In this document: piece after piece, positions 22,891 to 28,212 of the stretch | How positions within the stretch are numbered: the first letter of the stretch is position 1 | Layout: the number at the start of each line of letters is the position of its first letter | Origin: Magnetococcales bacterium | GTDB taxonomy: Bacteria; Pseudomonadota; Magnetococcia; Magnetococcales; UBA8363 | Direction of reading: 5' to 3' | DNA length: 28,212 nucleotides | NCBI GenBank assembly: GCA_015232865.1 | Contig: JADFYU010000005.1 | Coordinates: forward strand, 87,343-115,554 | The notes under the pieces: generated by a model | Told to the model about the DNA's origin: nothing | The model's database searches: none | What the model saw: only the letters and a program-made list of their open reading frames with translations | Program-made: the position numbers and the translations under genes

Positions 22891-24270
22891 TCAATCGTCA
22901 GGTTGCTGTTGGGGACCACTGGCGTAATAGAGCCAGAAAAAGCCGACAATACCGGCAAAAATGGAGGCAAATAAAATACCGGTTTTGGCCATCAGCAGAT
23001 AGCCGGGTTCTTGGCTGAACGCCAACTCAGAAATAAAAATGGACATGGTAAAGCCAATCCCGCTGAGAAACCCGACCCCAATGATTTGTGCAAACCGAAC
23101 ATCTTTCGGTAATTGGCCGACCCCCATTCTCAAAGCCAACCAACACGACCCGGTGATGCCAATCAGTTTTCCCATTACCAGACCAACCATGACTCCCAAG
23201 GTGACAGGCTCTGTCAGAATAGCACCCAAAGCGGAAAACTCGACTGGAACCCCGGCATTGATCAGAGCGAAAAACGGAATGATCAAAAACGCCACCGGAT
23301 AGTGCATGGCGTGTTCTAAACGTTGCAGCGGCGACTCCACCCGATGAATACCGTTTTCCAAGGTTTGGACAATGCCCTGCAACTGACTGTTGGTCATGAT
23401 ATTATTATCGGCATTGGCGTTGGCATCAAAACGCCCCATCAGCTCCTTCACCCGACGACTGAACAATCCGGTGTCATATTTGCCTTTGGCGGGAATGGTC
23501 AACGCCATCAATACACCAGCCAATGTCGCATGAACACCGGATTTGAGCAGGGCGAGCCATAAAAAGGTACCGATCACGAAATAGGGCAAGGGCTTGCGCA
23601 CTCCCATGCGGTTCATGGCGATCAACAGGGCCAGCAGAAGAGCGGCGGCCATCAACGCACCACCATGGATCTGCTCCGTATAGGCGACGGCTATGACGAT
23701 TACGGCGCCAAGGTCGTCGATAATAGCCAAGGCGACCAAAAAGGTTATCAGGGCTTTAGGAACACGACTACCCAGCAGAGACAAGGCCCCGATGGCAAAG
23801 GCGATATCGGTGGCCATGGGAATGCCCCAACCACTGGCCATGTTTCCGGCCGGCACCACCATCCAATAAAACAGGGCCGGCACCACCATCCCGCCGATGG
23901 CGGCAACAATGGGCAAAACCGCCTGCCGAAGGTCGGAAAGCTCCCCGACCAAAATTTCCCGTTTCAGCTCCAATCCGACCAAAAGGAAAAACAGCGTCAT
24001 CAAGCCATCGTTGACCCAATGGTGAAGGGATTTTTCCAGCACCCACGTCCCGAACTGAAAACCGATGGTGGTGTGGACCATATGCTGATAGGAGGTTGCA
24101 AAATCACTGTTGGCCCAGAAAAGAGCCAACAAGGCCGAAGCCATCAAGATCAGGCTGGAGGTGGTCTGACGATGGATAAACTCCTCAAAAGGGAGCAGAA
24201 TCCGATCAAACGCCTTTTCCCACGGCGCGTGAAAAATCGCTTTTTCCTGATGTTCCAAATTATTCGCCAC
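22891..24270 (-). CDS. nhaA: Na+/H+ antiporter NhaA
   Basis: This inner-membrane antiporter exchanges cytosolic sodium for external protons and maintains pH and sodium balance. The 459-aa protein has about twelve membrane segments and the family signatures NDGLMTLFFLLVGLELKREI, GWGIPMATDIAFAIGALSLL (Asp154, equivalent to E. coli Asp133) and FLVALAIIDDLGAVIVIAVA (Asp185 and Asp186, equivalent to the ion-binding Asp163/Asp164). A long hydrophilic insert at about 280-320 (DANANADNNIMTNSQLQGIV) is longer than in E. coli but common in other NhaA proteins. The start is GTG at 24270 with GGGAG 8 nt upstream. It lies downstream of the PhoP/PhoQ-like pair on the same strand, 156 bp after it. Confidence 0.96.
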   Translation of the reverse strand: MANNLEHQEKAIFHAPWEKAFDRILLPFEEFIHRQTTSSLILMASALLALFWANSDFATSYQHMVHTTIGFQFGTWVLEKSLHHWVNDGLMTLFFLLVGLELKREILVGELSDLRQAVLPIVAAIGGMVVPALFYWMVVPAGNMASGWGIPMATDIAFAIGALSLLGSRVPKALITFLVALAIIDDLGAVIVIAVAYTEQIHGGALMAAALLLALLIAMNRMGVRKPLPYFVIGTFLWLALLKSGVHATLAGVLMALTIPAKGKYDTGLFSRRVKELMGRFDANANADNNIMTNSQLQGIVQTLENGIHRVESPLQRLEHAMHYPVAFLIIPFFALINAGVPVEFSALGAILTEPVTLGVMVGLVMGKLIGITGSCWLALRMGVGQLPKDVRFAQIIGVGFLSGIGFTMSIFISELAFSQEPGYLLMAKTGILFASIFAGIVGFFWLYYASGPQQQPDD

Positions 24271-24426
24271 GACCGCACTCCCACGCTCTAACTGAATGAT
24301 GTGTTGATTTCAACATGAATGTCGGGTTTTACCAGGAACTCAGCCATCCGGCGATTGCCTCTCGTGACTCTTGGAGAGACAACATTACTCTTGAAACGGC
24401 TTTCCAACCCGATCCATCCGACCCGA

Positions 24427-25764
24427 TTATTGGTCTGGAAACTGGGCCAACACCCGAAGACCGCCCAATTCCGTGGAACGACCAAAACTGATCTTGCCAT
24501 TATACTGCTTGATCACCTCCGAGACAATGGAAAGCCCCAGGCCATTGCCGTCCATCGTCTCATCCAGCCGGACACCTCGCTCGGAAAGAAGCGAACTTTT
24601 CTTATCAGAAACCCCCGGTCCATCATCTTCAATCGTAAACCAAAATCCATTCTCATTTCCAGCAGTAATAACGATACGGCGTTCGGCCCATTTGCAGGCG
24701 TTATCCAAAATATTCCCCATCATTTCCAGAAAATCCTGTCGATCCCAGTGAATGACCAGGTCTGCCGGATAGTCGCACTCCATATCCAACTGCTTGTTAT
24801 AATAAAGGCTTTTTAAAGTTCTAATCAAAGGGGCCAGCTCATTTTCGAGAAGAAAATCCCGCCCGGCCACCCCATGGTTGGCCAACTGCGCTCGACGCAA
24901 TTGGCGATCGATCAAACTAAAAAGATCGGCCGTACTCTCTTTAAGAATGGTATGTACCTCGACATTATTCCGCACATCTTCCCGATCCGCCAGTTGAGAG
25001 ATGATGGTCAACGGGGTTTTCAGAGCGTGAGAGAGGTTGCCCAGGGCATTCCGAGATCGCTCCAGACGCTGTTTGGTTTTAGAGGCCAGGTTGTTGATCT
25101 TTTCAATAAACGGCTCAAGCTCCGTCGGCACACGATCGTCGATCTGACTGATTTCACCATTTTTCAATTGATCAATTTTTTTTCGTACGGCAGACAAGGG
25201 CTTGAAACTGTAATGAAGGATTAAAAATTGTACGAGAGCAATCACCACCAGAGAGAGGGAGAGAATGATGGCCAGGTTGAATTGAAATGATTGGTAATCT
25301 TGGATAAATGGGGATCGATCTTCCGCAACGGCGATGGTCAGTCGATGTTCTCGGATTCGAAAGGATTTGGCTAGAACAAAGAGCGGTTCATCGTTGGGAC
25401 CGATGGCCTGAAACTGGATCGACTGACCGGCATTGAGCGGCGGAACTGAGAAATCCTGACCATTGAGAGATTGGGATTTTATAACGTTTTCAACCTCTCC
25501 GCTGACCAGAATCACCTTGAAATAGTGGCCAGAAAAGGCGTGATGGAAAATTCGGTCGATTTTTATGACGTTGAGCTGAGGCAGATCCTTCTCATCCAGG
25601 AAGAGTTCCGTCAACAGGCTCTCAATCTCCAACTCCAGGCGATCTGAAATATATTCATCCGTCAGCAACCGAATGGTGGCACTGGTGGAGTACCAGATCC
25701 CGAAAAAAACCACCAGCAGCGAGAGAATCAGGCTCAGGCTCAGCCGGGTCTTAAGCGCGCTCAT
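24427..25764 (-). CDS. phoQ: PhoQ-like sensor histidine kinase
   Basis: This is a 445-aa inner-membrane kinase with transmembrane helices at about 9-27 and 163-184 around a periplasmic sensor domain of about 135 residues. The sensor has several acidic stretches (LTELFLDEKDLP). A HAMP-like linker leads to the H box GNLSHALKTPLTIISQLA with His246; the HALKTPL form is typical of the PhoQ group. The ATPase domain has the N box (MMGNILDNACKWAE), G1 (IEDDGPGV) and G2 (GNGLGLSIV). All catalytic residues are present. It overlaps the regulator gene by 4 bp, so the pair is translationally coupled. The assignment to PhoQ is by type; the signal (Mg2+, pH, cationic peptides) cannot be read from the sequence. 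Confidence 0.87.
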   Translation of the reverse strand: MSALKTRLSLSLILSLLVVFFGIWYSTSATIRLLTDEYISDRLELEIESLLTELFLDEKDLPQLNVIKIDRIFHHAFSGHYFKVILVSGEVENVIKSQSLNGQDFSVPPLNAGQSIQFQAIGPNDEPLFVLAKSFRIREHRLTIAVAEDRSPFIQDYQSFQFNLAIILSLSLVVIALVQFLILHYSFKPLSAVRKKIDQLKNGEISQIDDRVPTELEPFIEKINNLASKTKQRLERSRNALGNLSHALKTPLTIISQLADREDVRNNVEVHTILKESTADLFSLIDRQLRRAQLANHGVAGRDFLLENELAPLIRTLKSLYYNKQLDMECDYPADLVIHWDRQDFLEMMGNILDNACKWAERRIVITAGNENGFWFTIEDDGPGVSDKKSSLLSERGVRLDETMDGNGLGLSIVSEVIKQYNGKISFGRSTELGGLRVLAQFPDQ

Positions 25765-26435
25765 TTGTCAGCCTGCTTTTCGACAAACTGATATCCCTGG
25801 CCTCGAAAGGTACGGATCAGTTTTTTACCGAACAGTTTACGCAGCCGATTGACATAGACCTCGATGACGTTGTGATCATTCTCCGAATCATAATCGTAGA
25901 TATGATCCATGAGCGACTCTTTGGAAAGGATCCGGTTGCTATTGAGCATAAAACAGCGCAACAGCCGAAACTCTGTCCCAGTCAGTTGTACTCTTTGGCT
26001 GTCGGCTTTAAACACCGCCTGTTGCTGTTCATCCAGACGCAGACCGTTTTTTTCGATCTGCCCCTGAGTGTTGGATTGGCTGCGACGAATCAAGGCTTTC
26101 AGTCGGGCCACGAGTTCCTCTTTATGGAACGGCTTTCCCAGATAATCGTCAGCTCCGGCCTCGATCCCTTCCACCCGTTCATGCCAGGCGTTACGTGCCG
26201 TAAGAACAATGACTGGCGTATCATTACCGGCTCGACGCCACTCTTTCAAAACCGCCAGCCCCGATTTTACAGGCAAACCCAGATCCAAAACAATGACGTC
26301 ATGTTCATCTTGAGAACCGATATATTCCGCCTCAGCGCCATCATGAGCCTCATCCACTGCGAAACCGGCCTCGACAAGTTGGAGTTTGATGTTGTTGCAC
26401 AACACAACATCATCCTCCACCACCAAAACTCTCAT
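25761..26435 (-). CDS. phoP: PhoP-like OmpR-family response regulator
   Basis: This 224-aa transcription factor has a receiver domain at about 1-115 with acidic residues EDD (7-9), phospho-acceptor Asp51 in VIVLDLGLPVKSGLAV, the Thr in IVLTARNAWHERVEGIEAG and Lys101 in DDYLGKPFHKEE. A winged-helix domain follows at about 130-220 (VQLTGTEFRLLRCFM, NDHNVIEVYVNRLRKLFGK, TFRGQGYQF). The GLPVKSG and NAWHERVEG wording is that of the PhoP/QseB group. The start ATG has GGGAG upstream. An inverted repeat, GTTACC-N13-GGTAAC, lies 32 bp before the start codon and may be its own operator. It forms an operon with the kinase that follows. Confidence 0.9.
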   Translation of the reverse strand: MRVLVVEDDVVLCNNIKLQLVEAGFAVDEAHDGAEAEYIGSQDEHDVIVLDLGLPVKSGLAVLKEWRRAGNDTPVIVLTARNAWHERVEGIEAGADDYLGKPFHKEELVARLKALIRRSQSNTQGQIEKNGLRLDEQQQAVFKADSQRVQLTGTEFRLLRCFMLNSNRILSKESLMDHIYDYDSENDHNVIEVYVNRLRKLFGKKLIRTFRGQGYQFVEKQADK

Positions 26436-26466
26436 TTTACAGCTCCCTCACTCCCTCAAAAACAAC

Positions 26467-26491
26467 GTTACCCATCTCTATGTACGGTAAC
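26467..26491. promoter_or_regulatory. Inverted repeat upstream of phoP-like gene
   Basis: GTTACC (26467-26472) and GGTAAC (26486-26491) are separated by 13 bases, giving a centre-to-centre spacing of 19 bp. The position, 32-56 bp before the PhoP-like ATG on the minus strand, suits an operator or autoregulatory site. It does not match the enterobacterial PhoP box (TGTTTA direct repeats). Confidence 0.35.
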
Positions 26492-26518
26492 AATGAAGGA
26501 GGCAAAGGGGTAGCTTTT

Positions 26519-26689
26519 TCACGAAAAACAAGAGCGAACGTTTGGGTCAGAACCAATTTTTTCCTTGTCGTTCGGTAAGCAAACGGCCCCTGGCATCACT
26601 TTGACAGCCCGAACCCGACGAGAACCAAGAACTGAAAACAGACTGGTTTTGACCAACAATTTTAAAACATTCTTTTTCTCAGTTTTCAT
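26519..26689 (-). CDS. Possible 56-aa small protein
   Basis: An ATG at 26689 on the minus strand has GGAGAAACAAAG upstream, a fair ribosome site, and opens a 56-aa frame. It starts with MKTEKKNVLKLLVKTSLFSV and ends with a Cys near the C terminus. The first part is basic and then hydrophobic, as in a short membrane-targeted or leader-type peptide. The second half is PGAVCLPNDKEKIGSDP. I recognise no family. Frames on the other strand overlap it, so this is only a candidate. Confidence 0.28.
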   Translation of the reverse strand: MKTEKKNVLKLLVKTSLFSVLGSRRVRAVKVMPGAVCLPNDKEKIGSDPNVRSCFS

Positions 26690-26955
26690 CTTTGTTTCTC
26701 CATACTCCCAGTCCAATCCGAACCAAGCCGTGATTAAAACGGCAACCGAACAGCACAAGCCAAATCCAGGTCAAACTAATTTTTTTGCTATTATTCCAGA
26801 AAATTAACCAACAATCCTGTTTTTTGTTGTTAGCAGACTAGCAGATGAAACTGAAATGATGTTGAATGGAGAAAAAGTTTTTTTACAAAAAATGCGACAG
26901 GATCAGTCCTTTTTGATCATCCCGGAACTACCCTGGAATGGGGAAGAGAAAAACA

Positions 26956-27441
26956 ATGAAAGTAAAAACCATTATTGCCGATTATCAGGATCAACAACAG
27001 GCCAGGCATATTCAGTTATTGCTGGATGAGTATGCCTCTGGCCCCATGGGTGGTGGAACACCGCTGGACCCGGTTGTGCGAGAGACTGTCGTTACTAAAT
27101 TAGCCCGGATTCCTCATGCTTTTTCAATTTTAGCTTACGTTAATGACAAGGCCATTGGGTTAGCCAACTGCTTCGACTCCTTTTCAACGTTTGCCGCACG
27201 ACCGATTATCAATATTCATGATTTTATGGTTACGGAAAGCCATAGAGGCGAGGGAGTCAGCCAAAAAATGTTAAAAAAAATCGAGGCGATTGCCAAAAAA
27301 AAGGGGTGCTGCAAAGTAACTCTGGAACTCCTCAGCAACAACGAAGCGGCCAAGGCCGCCTACAAAAAATTTGGCTTTTCCGGTTATGAGTTGAGGCCGG
27401 AACAGGGACAGGCCCTGTTCTGGCAAAAAATACTGACTTGA
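26956..27441 (+). CDS. GNAT-family N-acetyltransferase
   Basis: This 161-aa enzyme transfers an acetyl group from acetyl-CoA to an unknown amine. The GNAT core is clear: FSILAYVNDKAIGLANCF (strands 2-4), INIHDFMVTESHRGEGVSQK, where HRGEGVS is the acetyl-CoA pyrophosphate loop (Q/RxxGxG/A type), and VTLELLSNNEAAKAAYKKFG with GFSGYEL near the end. I chose ATG 26956, preceded by GGGAAGAGAAAAACA, over an in-frame ATG at 26938 that lacks a good site. It stands alone. The GPMGGG segment near residues 30-35 is seen in some GNAT proteins acting on small molecules, but the substrate is open. Confidence 0.88.
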   Translation: MKVKTIIADYQDQQQARHIQLLLDEYASGPMGGGTPLDPVVRETVVTKLARIPHAFSILAYVNDKAIGLANCFDSFSTFAARPIINIHDFMVTESHRGEGVSQKMLKKIEAIAKKKGCCKVTLELLSNNEAAKAAYKKFGFSGYELRPEQGQALFWQKILT

Positions 27442-27469
27442 CAGGTCCATGCCGAGGAAGATCAGGCAT

Positions 27470-27491
27470 CCTGATTTCCCGATAAATCAGG
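27470..27491 (+). terminator. Hairpin downstream of the GNAT gene
   Basis: CCTGATTT (27470-27477) pairs perfectly with AAATCAGG (27484-27491) around the loop CCCGAT, 29 bp after the acetyltransferase stop. The same left arm can alternatively pair with ATCAGG at 27461-27466 just upstream. No T run follows. It lies between convergent genes and may end transcription in either direction. Confidence 0.4.
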
Positions 27492-27553
27492 GGATTATGG
27501 ACAACGGCCAAATCCAGGATCAAGAGTTCTGTCTGTGGGATTTTATCTGGAGA

Positions 27554-27736
27554 TTAGCAGAGGGATTCCGGGGTGATGGGGGATGTTTCTTCCAACTCGC
27601 CGCTCAACATTTCAGACAACTCCTGGGCGACACCGATCTCTTGAACCCCCTCGATGATACACTCTCCAACCACCAAATGGCCAGCATGACAAAGACTGAA
27701 TCCACTTTCACCAACTTCAATGTTGATCTTATCCAT
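27554..27736 (-). CDS. Small acidic protein of unknown function (60 aa)
   Basis: The ATG at 27736 follows AAAAGGAGAACGCAT, one of the best ribosome sites in the window (GGAG 7 nt away), which decides this strand over a longer overlapping plus-strand frame. The 60-aa product reads MDKINIEVGESGFSLCHAGH, then LVVGECIIEGVQEIG and an acidic tail (LSEMLSGELEETSPITPESL) ending in cysteine. It is strongly acidic, with three cysteines and no signal peptide. I recognise no family. The N-terminal beta-like pattern with a Cys-His pair (LCHAGHLV) could bind metal, but that is speculation. It lies just outside the IS1182-type end. Confidence 0.6.
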   Translation of the reverse strand: MDKINIEVGESGFSLCHAGHLVVGECIIEGVQEIGVAQELSEMLSGELEETSPITPESLC

Positions 27737-27840
27737 ATGCGTTCTCCTTTTCCCAGGCTGTTTGGCAAAATCTGCTGTTTAAATAGGTTACTGACACGGG
27801 CTTAGATCAATAAATTCAGATTCAGTTCAATTTTACAGTC

Positions 27841-28212
27841 TAGGAGCCTGTCGGACTCAGCTTCTACCACCAGACTTTACTGCCCAATCTTGAGAAATTT
27901 TAGCCAAATCCAACAGAAGGAGCTTGGACTCCTCTTCGTAAGGCTCTTATTCGAACTTTTCAGCCTCAATTGAGTGGTGTTTTGGGGTATTACCCCCTCA
28001 AAACATGTAATCGTTTCAGATTCCAGGCCAAACAAACGAGATTCCACTCACTCTGGACGGATTTCACCCCTCGAAGCAGAAATTGTCGGAATCCCATAGC
28101 CTCCTTGATGATGCCAAAAACCGGTTCAACGGTGCTGTACCGCACCCAGTTTCTTGGACACAAATTTTGCTTATAAAAAAGTTCATCAAGTACCTGACGG
28201 GGCCGGTTTACC
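27841..28212 (-). mobile_element. 3' end of an IS1182-type insertion sequence, runs off the window
   Basis: The sequence from TAGGAGCCTGTCGGACT at 27841 onward has the AGTCCGACAGGCTCC type of terminus (minus strand) that I associate with IS1182 elements. It is followed inward by about 150 bp of noncoding DNA and the C-terminal part of a transposase on the minus strand. The other end lies beyond 28212, so neither completeness nor target duplication can be judged. A CTAG at 27840-27843 sits at the boundary. Confidence 0.7.
27990..28211 (-). CDS. IS1182-type transposase, C-terminal part (partial)
   Basis: The minus-strand frame is open from the window edge to TAA at 27990-27992 and gives 73 residues of a DDE transposase C terminus. 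The conserved block is RYSTVEPVFGIIKEAMGFRQ, followed by FLLRGVKSVQSEWNLVCLAW and NLKRLHVL. The glutamate in TVEPVFG is the expected third catalytic acid of the DDE triad, and FRQFLLRG and EWNLVC..WNLKRL are usual in IS1182 and related IS5-like transposases. The 5' two-thirds lie outside the window, so the gene may be intact. The apparent plus-strand frame over the same DNA is an artefact. Confidence 0.82.
   Translation of the reverse strand, partial: VNRPRQVLDELFYKQNLCPRNWVRYSTVEPVFGIIKEAMGFRQFLLRGVKSVQSEWNLVCLAWNLKRLHVLRG

Larger units (their letters stand above)
26436..26955. other. 520-bp poorly coding interval
   Basis: Between the phoP-like and GNAT genes the sequence is low in convincing coding signal. 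It contains the phoP-proximal inverted repeat, one possible minus-strand 56-aa frame (26519-26689) and overlapping open frames on the other strand that I reject. A plus-strand frame from ATG 26856 (MMLNGEKVFLQKMRQDQSFL, continuing IIPELPWNGEEKN) looks protein-like but runs deep into the acetyltransferase gene and has no ribosome site. It may be a decayed remnant. Runs of T and A are frequent. Confidence 0.4.

Noticed and set aside
26565..26807. An 80-aa plus-strand frame in the interval before the GNAT gene
   Set aside because: It has no ribosome site or recognisable pattern, and the minus-strand alternative at 26519-26689 has the better start signal.
27449..27805. A 118-aa plus-strand frame between the GNAT gene and the IS
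   Set aside because: It runs through a hairpin and covers the 60-aa minus-strand gene, which has a far better ribosome site.
27970..28176. A 68-aa plus-strand frame at the right edge
   Set aside because: The minus strand encodes the conserved C terminus of an IS1182-type transposase over the same bases.
1..28212. CRISPR arrays, tRNA and rRNA genes
   Set aside because: I saw no regularly spaced direct repeats and no rRNA-like sequence or cloverleaf with a GTTCRANYC-type arm in the intergenic gaps; a dedicated tRNA and small-RNA scan was not possible here.

Overview
The window comes from a Gram-negative bacterium, most likely a proteobacterium (Pseudomonadota). It has outer-membrane lipid A genes (waaA, lpxK), a tetrameric-type glycyl-tRNA synthetase (glyQ, glyS), an NhaA antiporter, a Spy/CpxP-like periplasmic protein and CpxRA- and PhoPQ-like two-component systems. 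The exact lineage cannot be read from the sequence alone. No rRNA, tRNA or CRISPR array is visible. Most of it is an ordinary chromosomal region with good ribosome sites and small operons. Two insertion-sequence remnants break it, at 19.8-20.3 kb and at the right edge.

Layout. 1-4.1 kb: a CNNM/CorC-type membrane protein, a DUF2927-like protein on the minus strand, cheR and aroE. 4.1-8.3 kb: a 63-aa orphan protein, then a minus-strand operon glyQ-glyS-VOC protein that ends at a strong hairpin. 8.6-11.1 kb: waaA-lpxK with a 4-bp overlap. 11.1-13.3 kb: an FHA-like domain fused to a PPP-type phosphatase, followed by a single-domain STAS protein, which looks like a phospho-signalling pair. 13.3-15.7 kb: an alpha/beta hydrolase and an acyl-CoA synthetase, closed by a 14-bp perfect hairpin.

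15.7-19.3 kb is an envelope-stress block: a glycine-zipper protein and a Spy/CpxP-like chaperone on the minus strand, divergent from a CpxR/CpxA-like pair. A GTAAA-N5-GTTAA site in the divergent promoter matches the form of a CpxR box. Two related inverted-repeat elements (72 and 96 bp) flank the spy-like gene.

19.4-21.9 kb is a scar. The first third of a periplasmic solute-binding protein runs into an IS3-type element that keeps orfA and only the first codons of orfB. That in turn runs into a class III adenylate cyclase lacking its 5' end (CHASE2-type membrane helices plus the catalytic domain). An intact cyclic-nucleotide-binding protein follows and may be the stranded effector. 21.9-26.4 kb: an exported FKBP isomerase, a lysine-rich 67-aa protein, nhaA, and a PhoP/PhoQ-like pair with a possible operator.

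26.4-28.2 kb: a 500-bp poorly coding stretch, a GNAT acetyltransferase, a well-started 60-aa orphan on the minus strand, and the 3' end of an IS1182-type element that runs off the window. I found no convincing new multi-gene system. The items most worth a second look are the FHA-phosphatase/STAS pair, the IS-made deletion in the cyclase locus, the repeat pair around the spy-like gene, and a small Cys-rich frame with in-frame TGA codons near 11.2 kb.
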